This document shows positions 1 through 8,013 of a stretch of DNA of 64,000 nt, in pieces. The stretch lies in the NCBI RefSeq assembly GCF_030166555.2, contig NZ_CP126461.2. One strand, given 5' to 3'. The notes below the pieces were generated by a model that was given only the letters and a program-made list of their open reading frames with translations, ran no database searches and had not been told where the DNA came from. The translations under genes were made by a program, and so were the position numbers. Source of the DNA: Acholeplasma laidlawii_A. Its GTDB lineage: Bacteria > Bacillota_I > Bacilli_A > Acholeplasmatales > Acholeplasmataceae. Numbering within the stretch: the stretch's first letter is position 1; each line of letters opens with the position of its first letter.

Positions 1-344
1 TCATCATTAATAGATGAATCCTTTTCTATGTAGGTATCACTAGATACCACATAGGCTTCTGGTTGAAAGTAATCATAATAAGAAATAAAGTATTCCACTC
101 TGTTTTCAGGAAATAGCGATTTTAATTCTCCATAAAGTTGACCAGCTAATGTTTTATTATGAGCAAGTACTAAAGTTTTCTTACCCATCTTTTCAATGAT
201 ATTAGCAATTGTAAAAGTTTTACCTGTTCCTGTTGCACCTAAAAGAATTTGTTCTTTTTGTCCAGCATTAAAATTAGATAATAATTTATCTATAGCCTCT
301 GGTTGGTCTCCACTTGGTTTATAAGGTGATTTTAATTTAAACAA
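1..344 (-). CDS. uvrB: UvrB, excinuclease ABC subunit B (N-terminal part)
   Basis: Only the first 114 codons are in the window; the gene runs off the left edge. UvrB is the damage-verifying helicase subunit of nucleotide excision repair and acts with UvrA and UvrC. The N-terminal segment PYKPSGDQPEAI, the Walker A region GATGTGKT (about residues 34-41), the LAHNKTLAGQLYGE stretch and the DYFQPEAYVV segment of the beta-hairpin region are all family hallmarks. The best start is TTG at 344: an AAGGAAGTG ribosome-binding site lies 6 bases upstream and the resulting MFKLKSPYKP matches the usual UvrB start. A GTG four codons earlier sits on the binding site itself. Confidence 0.95.
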   Translation of the reverse strand, partial: MFKLKSPYKPSGDQPEAIDKLLSNFNAGQKEQILLGATGTGKTFTIANIIEKMGKKTLVLAHNKTLAGQLYGELKSLFPENRVEYFISYYDYFQPEAYVVSSDTYIEKDSSIND

Positions 345-423
345 TGATGTCACTTCCTTTGGTGATTTTAAATACTTTAAATATATATCTATATTTAGTT
401 AATTTTATCATTTTTATATGAAA

Positions 424-454
424 ATAACAAGGAAGTTAAAGAATTCCTTGTTAT
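424..454 (-). terminator. Rho-independent terminator after the flavoprotein gene
   Basis: An 11-bp perfect inverted repeat (ATAACAAGGAA / TTCCTTGTTAT) is followed on the minus strand by TTTCATAT. It lies between the flavoprotein gene (644) and uvrB and probably ends the flavoprotein transcript. The rest of the 345-643 gap is AT-rich with no gene seen. Confidence 0.7.
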
Positions 455-643
455 CGATTTAAACCTTTATTAATTAACTTTGAATCAAATTTATCAATTT
501 TATATAGACGGGTATCTAGTAATAGAAGTGATATTCTTTCATCTTTTGTATGAAGATATTCATTTATGATTTACACAAAATATTTTATACTATGTCAGTA
601 TATTTTTTCTTTATAGTAATATTATATCTATTTACTATATTTT

Positions 644-1864
644 TCACTGTTTTACTTTATCTATAATATCATGCGAAGCAAGGTAACCGGTTGATAGAGC
701 AATAGTGATATTATATCCACCAATTGGTCCATGTAAGTCTGTTGTTTCACCTATAAAGTATAAATTCGGGTGTGTCTTAACTTCCATGGATTTAGGATCT
801 AGTACTTTTAAGTCGATACCACCCTTATTGACATAAGCTCTTTGCCTATCTTCTACACTATCAATAACAAACTCATACTTAGTAAAGGAGTTACAAATAT
901 ACATTAAATCTTTCTTCTTCATTTCTGCGATTTTAATAGAGATAATATTTTTTAGTGCTAATACGACTTCAACAATTCTTTTACTTGTATAGTCTTCTAA
1001 TACCTTGTGTAATAATTTATTTTTGTTTTCAATTAAGATGTTATATAATTCTTCTTCTGTTTTATTAATGAACCCAAAGATTATGCTAGATTGTCCATTT
1101 TGTTCAATATCTTCATAGATAAACTCAGATAAATGCATAATAACTGGACCACTTAAACCAACATGAGTAAATAAAAGATCACCAGTATATGCAATTTTAG
1201 TGCCTTTAATTGTAACATTTGTTTGAGTAAGTGATGTACCACGTAAACTTTTAAAATCATCTACTACCTGTTTAGAGTAGACAGATGTTTCAGCTGGAGT
1301 AAATGATTTATATGGTATACCTAGATGATCAGCAAATTTAAGTCCATCACCACTACTACCTACTTGAGGATAACTATTAGATCCGGTTGCAACAATTACA
1401 TAGTTAGCATAAAATACAGTGTGGTTTGTAGTTATTTCATAGTCGTTGTTTACATATTCTATTTTTTTAACTGATTGACCAAATTTAATGCGATCTTTAT
1501 TTATTGTATGAGTAAGTGCATCTAAAACACTTGAACTTTTTCCAGTTTCAGGAAAATATTTAAAGTTGTTTTCTAAAATCAGTTCTAAACCATTTTCTTT
1601 AAAAAAGGCTCTAATTTCAAGTGGCCCAAATTGTTTTAATGCTGGATAAATAAATTTCTTATTTTGAATTGTAAGCGTATCAATAAAATCTCTTACACTT
1701 AAATTATTGGTTACATTACAACGTTTTCCACCAGTTAACAATACCTTTTTTCCAACTTGTTCATTCTTTTCTAGTAGTGCATAATTAATTTTTGCTTTTT
1801 CTAATTGGTTAGCTGCCATAAGTCCTGCTGGTCCACCACCAATAATAATGACATCATACTTCAT
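644..1864 (-). CDS. BaiN/HI0933-family FAD-dependent oxidoreductase
   Basis: A 406-residue flavoprotein. The dinucleotide-binding motif GGGPAGLMAA is at residues 9-18, followed by the family signature GGKRCNVTNN near residue 45 and the C-terminal GGYNITIALSTGYLA, which closes the FAD site in HI0933/YhiN/BaiN proteins. Length matches the family (about 400). The physiological substrate of most members is unknown; BaiN of Clostridium reduces bile-acid intermediates, but that function should not be transferred here. It stands alone, ending in its own terminator at 424-454. The family call is firm, the reaction is not. Confidence 0.88.
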   Translation of the reverse strand: MKYDVIIIGGGPAGLMAANQLEKAKINYALLEKNEQVGKKVLLTGGKRCNVTNNLSVRDFIDTLTIQNKKFIYPALKQFGPLEIRAFFKENGLELILENNFKYFPETGKSSSVLDALTHTINKDRIKFGQSVKKIEYVNNDYEITTNHTVFYANYVIVATGSNSYPQVGSSGDGLKFADHLGIPYKSFTPAETSVYSKQVVDDFKSLRGTSLTQTNVTIKGTKIAYTGDLLFTHVGLSGPVIMHLSEFIYEDIEQNGQSSIIFGFINKTEEELYNILIENKNKLLHKVLEDYTSKRIVEVVLALKNIISIKIAEMKKKDLMYICNSFTKYEFVIDSVEDRQRAYVNKGGIDLKVLDPKSMEVKTHPNLYFIGETTDLHGPIGGYNITIALSTGYLASHDIIDKVKQ

Positions 1865-1951
1865 TTTTATTGTTTCCTTAATTTATCGTTTGTTATATAC
1901 ATTATCATTTTAGTTAAAAGTGCATCAGGTAAACTGATGCACATATCTTTA

Positions 1952-2620
1952 TTACTTATTAAAAATACTAATAACTTTAGGTAAATCCTTTTTTCTACCA
2001 AAAATAAATATTTCATCTTTTGGTCTTAAGACAGAGTCTTTATTTGGGACTAGTATTTTATTATTACGCTCTATAAGTAAAATGTTACTTCCATACATAC
2101 TTCTTAAGTCTAGTTCCATAATCGGTGTTGGTTCAAAATCCTCTGGTATATTTATTTCAAATACATCAAAATCATTTTTGATGTTAAAATAATCTACTAC
2201 ATTCCCAAGCGCAATGCGGTTTGCTACGCGTTCACTTGCAATACCAAGCGGACTTACAACATCCGTTGCACCAATCAGTTTTAAGATAGAGGCATAATCT
2301 TCCTCATCTGCTCTTGCTGTTATTTGTTTTACACCAAGTTCTTTTAATTTAATGATTGTAATAATACTTGCAGTTAAATTATTTCTTTCATTTTGCCCGA
2401 AAGCAACAATCGCGTGATCTACATTAGAAATTCCACTTGCTTTAAGTGCTTCTTCATCTGTGGAATCACACACGAACACATTAGATATAATCTCACTTGC
2501 TTTTTTAACGGAGTCTTTATTGTTGTCTATTGCAATAAGTTCTACATTAAGTTTACTAAAACTATCTACTAGGTTTAAGCCAAATCGGCTTAAACCAATA
2601 ATGCCAATTATTTTTTTCAT
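1952..2620 (-). CDS. ktrA: KtrA-type potassium channel gating subunit (RCK/TrkA-N)
   Basis: A 222-residue cytoplasmic RCK protein that forms the nucleotide-binding ring controlling the KtrB potassium translocator. It has an N-terminal Rossmann domain (GIIGLSRFGLNL at 6-17) and a C-terminal RCK_C domain from about 140 with PIMELDLRSMYGSNILLI. The second glycine of the usual GxGRFG motif is serine here (GLSRFG), a small deviation. It starts 7 bases after the ktrB stop, so the two are cotranscribed as ktrB-ktrA. KtrA-like proteins bind ATP/ADP, and in Firmicutes the RCK_C domain can bind c-di-AMP; the latter is not shown here. Confidence 0.92.
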   Translation of the reverse strand: MKKIIGIIGLSRFGLNLVDSFSKLNVELIAIDNNKDSVKKASEIISNVFVCDSTDEEALKASGISNVDHAIVAFGQNERNNLTASIITIIKLKELGVKQITARADEEDYASILKLIGATDVVSPLGIASERVANRIALGNVVDYFNIKNDFDVFEINIPEDFEPTPIMELDLRSMYGSNILLIERNNKILVPNKDSVLRPKDEIFIFGRKKDLPKVISIFNK

Positions 2621-2627
2621 AATTTTA

Positions 2628-3932
2628 TCATCCTATCATCATTTTTTCTTCTATATAACCGATACTATCCATACCTTTTTTATACCAATGGGTATTAAAT
2701 ATGCTAATGATGGTAATCGGTCCAACTCTACCTATGAACATTACGATACTTAATATTATTTTAGAAGCATTTGATAAAGTAGGTGTTAAGTTCATAGTTA
2801 ATCCAACGTTAGCAAATGCTGATATAACTTCAAATATTGCTTTTTCTAATTCAATATCTTCTATCATCAATATAAGTGAAGTAGCAACTAAAACTATCAT
2901 AATTGCTGTAGTAAGCAATATACTTGCTTTACTTTTGGTTTCTTCTGTAATTAAACGTTTATATGTAGTTGTAGTTTTTCCTTTTGCATAGCTTGTGGTA
3001 CTTTTAAACAATGTATAAAGCGTTGTTGTTTTAATCCCACCACCCGTAGATGATGGTGAAGCCCCAATAAACATTAATACCATTAATACGAGTGCAGTTA
3101 AGGAAGATATTGCCCCTATATTAATTGTTGTAAACCCTGCTGTTCTAGCCGTTACACTAAGGAAAAACGCTTCTAACAGATTTAAGTTTTTACCATCTAC
3201 TTTACTAAGCAGAAAGAAAATAATCCCTAAACTCCATAAGACAATGTTCACTTTAAGTACGATTTTAGAGTGTATCATTAGTTTCTTATAAGACTTTTTA
3301 GTTAATATATCATTTAATACGATAAAGCCTACACCACCAAGCATTATCAATATAGATGTACTTAAATTAAGTAGCACATGGCTATTATAGCCTTGAAGAT
3401 TTGAGTCTCCTAAAATATCAAATCCCGCATTATTAAAACTAGACACAGCATGGAATAAGCTAATACCTATAGCATCCATTACCTCATATTTAGGCAGAAA
3501 CACAATCATGTTTGCTATAAAGCCAACACTTTCAATAACAAGTGTAAATACAATAATCTTTTTAACTAATTTAACCATACCAGATAAACTGGTTTGGTTA
3601 AAACTTTCTTTAATCAAAATTCGGTTTGACAAACCAATTTTAGCACCAATTAAATACATTACAAATACTGATATTGTAATTACACTTAATCCACCAATCT
3701 GGATAAGTATGCCTAATACCACTTTACCAAACGGACTAAGTAAGACTGATAAGTCTGTAACCGGTGATAAACCGGTAATAGTCACTGCAGATGTTGAAAC
3801 AAAGAGTGCATCTACAAAACTCAAATGTCCTTGTGCTTGCTTAGAAATAGGTAGTATAAGTAAAATACCACCTACGAATATAATAGATAGAAATGATAAA
3901 ACAATTATAATGTATGGTGAAATTTTTTTCAT
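2628..3932 (-). CDS. ktrB: KtrB-type potassium uptake transmembrane protein
   Basis: A 434-residue integral membrane protein of the TrkH/KtrB/HKT superfamily, which moves K+ coupled to Na+. Four pore-loop glycine segments typical of the family can be read in order: TITGLSP (about 52), NNAGFD (about 168), RTAGFTT (about 263) and ANVGLT (about 375). Length fits KtrB (about 440-450) rather than the longer TrkH. It is the first gene of the operon with ktrA directly after it. The leader is short and contains no recognisable c-di-AMP (ydaO) riboswitch, which precedes ktrAB in Bacillus. Confidence 0.93.
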   Translation of the reverse strand: MKKISPYIIIVLSFLSIIFVGGILLILPISKQAQGHLSFVDALFVSTSAVTITGLSPVTDLSVLLSPFGKVVLGILIQIGGLSVITISVFVMYLIGAKIGLSNRILIKESFNQTSLSGMVKLVKKIIVFTLVIESVGFIANMIVFLPKYEVMDAIGISLFHAVSSFNNAGFDILGDSNLQGYNSHVLLNLSTSILIMLGGVGFIVLNDILTKKSYKKLMIHSKIVLKVNIVLWSLGIIFFLLSKVDGKNLNLLEAFFLSVTARTAGFTTINIGAISSLTALVLMVLMFIGASPSSTGGGIKTTTLYTLFKSTTSYAKGKTTTTYKRLITEETKSKASILLTTAIMIVLVATSLILMIEDIELEKAIFEVISAFANVGLTMNLTPTLSNASKIILSIVMFIGRVGPITIISIFNTHWYKKGMDSIGYIEEKMMIG

Positions 3933-3983
3933 TTTTAATCATCTTTCTAATATTAAAACTTTAGGCTTTACAGTAACATATTT

Positions 3984-4014
3984 ATTATAACCTTAAATAG
4001 ATAATTTTACTCAA
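3984..4014 (-). promoter_or_regulatory. Putative ktrBA promoter
   Basis: On the minus strand TTGAGT is followed after 19 bases by TATAAT, about 50 bases upstream of ktrB. The spacer is longer than ideal, so confidence is moderate. Confidence 0.45.
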
Positions 4015-4115
4015 TTTTTGGTAATTATACGCCCTAAATCTCATTCTTATAAAAACATATAATAGACTTAATTTATGCAACTTCTACCCATAAATATGTA
4101 TTTTATTAATAATTA

Positions 4116-4143
4116 TTGATTTCAAAAAAAATTAATTTATAAT
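4116..4143 (+). promoter_or_regulatory. Promoter of the YwaF-like gene
   Basis: TTGATT (4116-4121), a 16-base spacer and a perfect TATAAT (4138-4143). Transcription should begin near 4150. That rules out the in-frame ATG at 4144 as the translation start and supports ATG 4192. Confidence 0.7.
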
Positions 4144-4191
4144 ATGTCTTGCGTAAAGGATTTTGTGGCCATTGAAAGGAATTACTTAATT

Positions 4192-4998
4192 ATGAAGTTC
4201 TTATTAGATTTACTTAACTCTGACATGATGAGGCCAGAAGCCTATCAAAGTTTTTCAAAAAGCTGGTTTCACTATTTATCACTAGTTATTACTTTATTAG
4301 TTATCATCATGCTGACTCGAAAGTTTAAAGTAGCTGATGATAAAAAATTAAAAAGTATCCTTCTTGTTTTTGGAATTGTGATGATAATATTAGAAATTTA
4401 CAAGCAAATCATTTTCACATACCAAACAAATGCTTACCAATGGTATGCATTTCCGTTCCAGTTTTGTTCAACACCGATGTACTTATTTATCATCTATGGC
4501 CTAAACAAAAATCACAAAGTTGATCAATACTTATTATCCTTTCTAGCAACTTATAGTACCTTTGCAGGTATTGCAGTCATGCTATACCCTGCAGATGTTT
4601 TTATTGAAACAATTGGTATAAACATTCAAACTATGGTACACCACGGTCTCATGGCTGCTGTAGGATTTAGTTTACTTATAACAAAGTTTAAACTATCCAT
4701 TAAGTACTTTATAAAAGGCAGTACTGTATTTGCTATTTTAATGACGCTTGCAATGATAATAATCAATATATTTAACATGCAAGGAATTGATGCAACATTT
4801 AATATGTTCTTTATCAATGAAAGATTTGGTTCTCATTTACCTATCTTAATGGATATTGAACCACTGGTACCGCATCTAGCATTCTTAGCTATATACCTCT
4901 TTGGGTTTAGTTTTGTTGCAAGTATTATCTTCATGATAGGTTATCTATTTAGAACTATCATTTATAAAGAAAAATATAAATTAATCGATCTATTTTAA
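4192..4998 (+). CDS. YwaF-like (TIGR02206 family) integral membrane protein
   Basis: About 268 residues with six to seven hydrophobic segments. The segment QWYAFPFQFCSTPMY and the later short charged loops resemble the YwaF/TIGR02206 family of membrane proteins of unknown function. The start was chosen at 4192 because the promoter -10 box ends at 4143 and AAAGGA precedes this ATG; a GTG at 4165 behind AAAGGA is an alternative. It is a single-gene unit closed by the terminator at 5003-5040. Family membership rests on pattern recognition only, and no transport or enzymatic role can be assigned. Confidence 0.75.
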   Translation: MKFLLDLLNSDMMRPEAYQSFSKSWFHYLSLVITLLVIIMLTRKFKVADDKKLKSILLVFGIVMIILEIYKQIIFTYQTNAYQWYAFPFQFCSTPMYLFIIYGLNKNHKVDQYLLSFLATYSTFAGIAVMLYPADVFIETIGINIQTMVHHGLMAAVGFSLLITKFKLSIKYFIKGSTVFAILMTLAMIIINIFNMQGIDATFNMFFINERFGSHLPILMDIEPLVPHLAFLAIYLFGFSFVASIIFMIGYLFRTIIYKEKYKLIDLF

Positions 4999-5002
4999 TA
5001 AC

Positions 5003-5040
5003 GTAGTGAACCCAAAAAATTTGGGTTTGCTACTTTTATT
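5003..5040 (+). terminator. Rho-independent terminator of the YwaF-like gene
   Basis: Nested arms GTAG...CTAC around AACCCAAA...TTTGGGTT, followed by TTTTATT. Confidence 0.8.
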
Positions 5041-5105
5041 ATTTATTGCATAGATTTCATGTTTTTTACCTTCTTAATATATAATATGTGTAAAGGAGGC
5101 ATTTC

Positions 5106-6050
5106 ATGAAAAATAGAGTTGTTATTGTAGGTACTGGTTTTGTAGGCATGAGCTATGCTTATGCACTTTTAAACCAAGGAACTTTAGAAGAAATTATATT
5201 AGTAGACATTGATTCAAGAAAAGCCGAAGGTGAGGCAATGGATTTAAACCATGGGCTAGCTTTCGCACCAAGAAAAATGCTTATACGTTCTGGTACGTAT
5301 GAAGATTGTAAGGATGCCAAATTAGTTGTTATTACAGCAGGCGTTAATCAAAAAGATGGAGAAACAAGAATTGATCTTTTAAACAGAAATGCTAAGATTA
5401 TGCAGTCTGTTGTAAAAGAGATTATGAAACATCGCTTTAACGGCATCTTTTTGGTTGCAACAAACCCGGTGGATATCTTAACCTATATTGTATGGAAATC
5501 CTCTGGATTACCATCAAATAAAGTGATTGGTAGTGGTACTTCTCTTGATACTGCAAGACTTCGTTATGAGATATCTCAATACATCAATATTGATGTTCGA
5601 AATATCCATGCATATATCTTAGGTGAACACGGAGATTCTGAGTTTGTTTGTTGGTCAAATGCCTTTGTTGGTGTTAAACCTTTAAAAGATGTTATAGACT
5701 CCATGCCAGCACAAATCAAATTCTCTGATTTAGATAAGATTTACCTTGATGTAAAAAATTCGGCATATGAAATTATCCAAAGAAAAAGAGCCACATATTA
5801 TGGTATTGGTATGGCTTTAGTACGTATAACAAAGGCTATTTTCAATAATGAAAACAGAATTCTACCGATTTCAGTATTTAACGATGATGTATATGATATT
5901 GATAATCTCTATATTGGGTTACCAGCTGTATTAAATGAAAACGGGGTAGACCATGTAGTAAAACTTAATTTAAATGATGAAGAACTCAAATCACTTAAAA
6001 AATCTTCTAGTATATTAAAGCGTAGTATCGATTCTATCACATTAGATTAA
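5106..6050 (+). CDS. ldh: L-lactate dehydrogenase
   Basis: A 314-residue cytosolic enzyme that reduces pyruvate to L-lactate and reoxidises NADH at the end of glycolysis. Visible features: NAD-binding VGTGFVGMSYAYAL (8-21), the loop NQKDGETR (81-88) whose glutamine marks lactate rather than malate specificity, NPVDI (120-124), a substrate-binding arginine in TARLRY (about 151) and the catalytic histidine in GEHGDSEF (H175/176). A TATAAT at 5080-5085 and AAAGGAGG at 5092-5099 precede the ATG, so the mRNA leader is only about 15 bases. A bidirectional terminator follows. Confidence 0.95.
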   Translation: MKNRVVIVGTGFVGMSYAYALLNQGTLEEIILVDIDSRKAEGEAMDLNHGLAFAPRKMLIRSGTYEDCKDAKLVVITAGVNQKDGETRIDLLNRNAKIMQSVVKEIMKHRFNGIFLVATNPVDILTYIVWKSSGLPSNKVIGSGTSLDTARLRYEISQYINIDVRNIHAYILGEHGDSEFVCWSNAFVGVKPLKDVIDSMPAQIKFSDLDKIYLDVKNSAYEIIQRKRATYYGIGMALVRITKAIFNNENRILPISVFNDDVYDIDNLYIGLPAVLNENGVDHVVKLNLNDEELKSLKKSSSILKRSIDSITLD

Positions 6051-6052
6051 AT

Positions 6053-6098
6053 AAAGGATCAGCCTTAAATAGCGTAACGTATTTAAGGCTGATCCTTT
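6053..6098. terminator. Bidirectional terminator between ldh and the SAM-riboswitch gene
   Basis: A 19-bp near-perfect hairpin (AAAGGATCAGCC / GGCTGATCCTTT at the base) with an 8-base loop. T-rich tracts on the plus side and A-rich DNA on the other let it serve both converging genes. Confidence 0.85.
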
Positions 6099-6103
6099 TA
6101 TTT

Positions 6104-6559
6104 TTACTTATTTATTACTTCTAAAATGGGTTTAAGATCACGAAATAATTCTAATGGAAATATACTAGTATCTAAGTATAATGCAAAGTGCTTTCTTATA
6201 TAGTACATGTACTCTTTAGCCTCTTTTAGATAACTATAAGAATATTCATAATCATCAATTACTGATGCAATGATTAGATTTTCAAATACACTTACAATCA
6301 GATCATTATGCACTGTAATTGGTGGATATAGTAAGTCAATTTGTTCCCTAATATAATCATCTATTTTAGATAAATACTCAAATAAAGATTTTTTTGACAT
6401 AAATACATCTTGACTACTTTGAAGTAGTTTAATAAGTAATTTATCCATTTCTACCTTATCTTTTATCATATAATCTGGATAATTGTCTTTATCTTCCTTA
6501 CCCTTAACTCTAATGCCTTCTAAATATTTTAGAAGTTCATTCTTTAAATCATTTTTCAT
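6104..6559 (-). CDS. Unknown protein under a SAM-I riboswitch
   Basis: A 151-residue, mostly helical, lysine- and tyrosine-rich soluble protein with no signal peptide, no membrane segment and no motif I recognise. Start ATG 6559 has AGAAAGAAG upstream; a GTG two codons earlier is possible. It is the only gene between the SAM-I riboswitch terminator (ending about 6577) and the bidirectional terminator at 6053-6098, so it should be expressed when S-adenosylmethionine is low. S-box genes normally act in methionine or SAM synthesis, transport or salvage, so a role there can be inferred; the sequence alone gives no mechanism. Confidence 0.75.
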   Translation of the reverse strand: MKNDLKNELLKYLEGIRVKGKEDKDNYPDYMIKDKVEMDKLLIKLLQSSQDVFMSKKSLFEYLSKIDDYIREQIDLLYPPITVHNDLIVSVFENLIIASVIDDYEYSYSYLKEAKEYMYYIRKHFALYLDTSIFPLELFRDLKPILEVINK

Positions 6560-6576
6560 ATACACTTCTTTCTACC

Positions 6577-6718
6577 AAAAAGAAAGACGCCATCACATGA
6601 TGGCGTCCATTAGATAAGTCGTATCTTATGTATCCATCATTCAAGCATTAGCACCTTAATTAGTTTTGCAGGTTGCTGAAGGGTCATAGAGCTTGTCTCT
6701 TACCTTCTCTTTATGGTA
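6577..6718 (-). promoter_or_regulatory. SAM-I (S-box) riboswitch with terminator and antiterminator
   Basis: The minus-strand leader contains AAGAGAAGG, then the P2 hairpin with ATGA of the kink-turn, CCCTTCAGCAACC and AAGGTGCTAA, the conserved S-box core in the right order and spacing (compare Bacillus yitJ). GAAGG/CCTTC closes P2. Downstream, GACGCCATCA/TGATGGCGTC (6586-6607) plus a T-run is an intrinsic terminator. ATGATGG on RNA positions 6640-6634 is exactly complementary to CCATCAT in the terminator's 5' arm, giving a 7-bp antiterminator. Part of the same ATGATGG can pair with ACCAT at the aptamer's 5' end (P1). Predicted behaviour: SAM binding keeps P1 and the terminator, so expression is off. 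Confidence 0.88.
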
Positions 6719-6723
6719 GTTTT

Positions 6724-6751
6724 ATTTTAACTTAAATTAATTAATTGTCAA
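6724..6751 (-). promoter_or_regulatory. Promoter of the SAM-I riboswitch transcript
   Basis: TTGACA (perfect -35), a 16-base spacer and TAAAAT. The predicted start near 6717 lies exactly at the 5' end of the aptamer. Confidence 0.75.
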
Positions 6752-6760
6752 ATAAAGTGA

Positions 6761-6940
6761 TTATTTGAATAACTCTAAATCAATTAAACATTTTAGATTC
6801 ATAATTAAATTTGTTTCTACCTTCATCAAATACGTTTTTACTTTATGTTTCATGTTATGGTGTTTTACATGGAAGTAACCCTTTTTAAAGCCAAACTCAT
6901 CTGGCTTTATAGCAAACGCCTTACTATTGTAATCAATCAT
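6761..6940 (-). CDS. Possible small ORF, 59 residues, unknown
   Basis: An open frame starting ATG 6940, 9 bases after the stop of the 349-residue membrane-protein gene and in the same direction. It encodes a basic peptide with VKHHNMKHKV in the middle and a hydrophobic end. No clear ribosome-binding site precedes it, so it depends on coupling to the upstream gene if it is translated. It could be a real last gene of the operon or a chance frame; no family is recognised. Confidence 0.35.
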   Translation of the reverse strand: MIDYNSKAFAIKPDEFGFKKGYFHVKHHNMKHKVKTYLMKVETNLIMNLKCLIDLELFK

Positions 6941-6949
6941 ATGTTTGGT

Positions 6950-7999
6950 TCAGTGCTTATTGTAAAAGCGTCTTAAGTAATCATCTTTATCTAAATTGAT
7001 TTCTATAAGGTAGAAAAAGTGTGGCTTACCTGCTTCATAAACATCCCTTCCATAACCAATATGGGTAATCTTAGCAACATGATTTTCTTTATCCTCTTTA
7101 AATAATCTTAAGCGTTCATTGGTTTTATCAAGTATATTTTGTTCGATATATTCTTGTGTTACATCATCTTTAACACCTGCTGTTAAACCAAATGCTACTG
7201 GTGATACTAGTAAGTCTTTTGAGGTTGATCCTGTTTTAGAACGTTGGTTGAGTATATAAAAGTTATCAGTTGTTTTAATAATTCCAATAATACCTAAGTG
7301 GTTTGAGAAAAATGATGTCTTTAGAGGTGTAATATCAGGTCCCGGCTCATATAAACTTCTCAAGGTTAATGACTTAGCAAACGGAAAATCCATGACACGG
7401 TTAGATATTAAGTGATTGAAATACGTACTTCTACTTGTATATACAGTTAACGTTTTACCATCTTCTTTGACATCATCTACTCTAACTGTATATACATTTT
7501 TCTTGTAACTTCCTCTATGTGCATTAAAGAGTTTTACAAAGTTAGAACTCATGACCTCTGTGGGTAAATATAATTTTTTATTGTTATCAACTACCTTGAT
7601 ACTTTCTATAACAATAGGTTCACCCTTATAAGCAAAGTTTATACTTGTTCCATCTAAAAAGTTCACTTTTTGTCTTAGTGATTCGTTGGTGTAGGTATCA
7701 GCAATTAAACGAAAGTCTTCGGTAACTTTGTTGCGATCTTCAAATGCAAGTGATATAAGATGTGCTAATGAACCAATAAAGATTGCAGTAGCAAGACCTA
7801 CAAAAGTACCAATAAATTGATTATAGGTTTCCTCCCAGTAAAAGTGGCTATATATACCAAAACCAATACTAAATACTACAACAATGAATATAACATTTCT
7901 GGTGCCACTGGCCATAAATGTTTTTCTATAGAGTTTAAAAGAAATATTTGAAATAGCACGTCCAAATCTTTTAAACATATGTTTTATTTTTAAGCTCAA
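6950..7999 (-). CDS. Two-TM membrane protein with large cytosolic domain, unknown
   Basis: 349 residues. A basic N-terminus is followed by two membrane helices (about 36-54 and 62-85) and a roughly 260-residue hydrophilic domain rich in beta-type alternation. The segment YILNQRSKTGSTSKD and the following block vaguely recall NUDIX-fold proteins, but no NUDIX box is present, so I give no name. Start TTG 7999 is supported by AAGGGGG upstream; ATG 7978 is the alternative. It lies 14 bases after the Gfo/Idh/MocA gene in one operon (9510 to 6950), suggesting a shared role. Confidence 0.7.
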   Translation of the reverse strand: MSLKIKHMFKRFGRAISNISFKLYRKTFMASGTRNVIFIVVVFSIGFGIYSHFYWEETYNQFIGTFVGLATAIFIGSLAHLISLAFEDRNKVTEDFRLIADTYTNESLRQKVNFLDGTSINFAYKGEPIVIESIKVVDNNKKLYLPTEVMSSNFVKLFNAHRGSYKKNVYTVRVDDVKEDGKTLTVYTSRSTYFNHLISNRVMDFPFAKSLTLRSLYEPGPDITPLKTSFFSNHLGIIGIIKTTDNFYILNQRSKTGSTSKDLLVSPVAFGLTAGVKDDVTQEYIEQNILDKTNERLRLFKEDKENHVAKITHIGYGRDVYEAGKPHFFYLIEINLDKDDYLRRFYNKH

Positions 8000-8013
8000 A
8001 TCCGTTTTCCCCC

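Noticed and set aside
2460..3990. Long open frames opposite ktrA and ktrB
   Set aside because: Antisense shadows of conserved genes with no ribosome sites or family resemblance; the same holds for other opposite-strand frames in the window.
3933..4060. c-di-AMP (ydaO) riboswitch before ktrB
   Set aside because: The leader is under 60 bases from the likely start and lacks the conserved core.
4144..4191. In-frame ATG and GTG upstream of the YwaF-like start
   Set aside because: A perfect TATAAT ends at 4143, so the ATG at 4144 would be at or before the transcript start. The GTG at 4165 is possible but less likely than ATG 4192.
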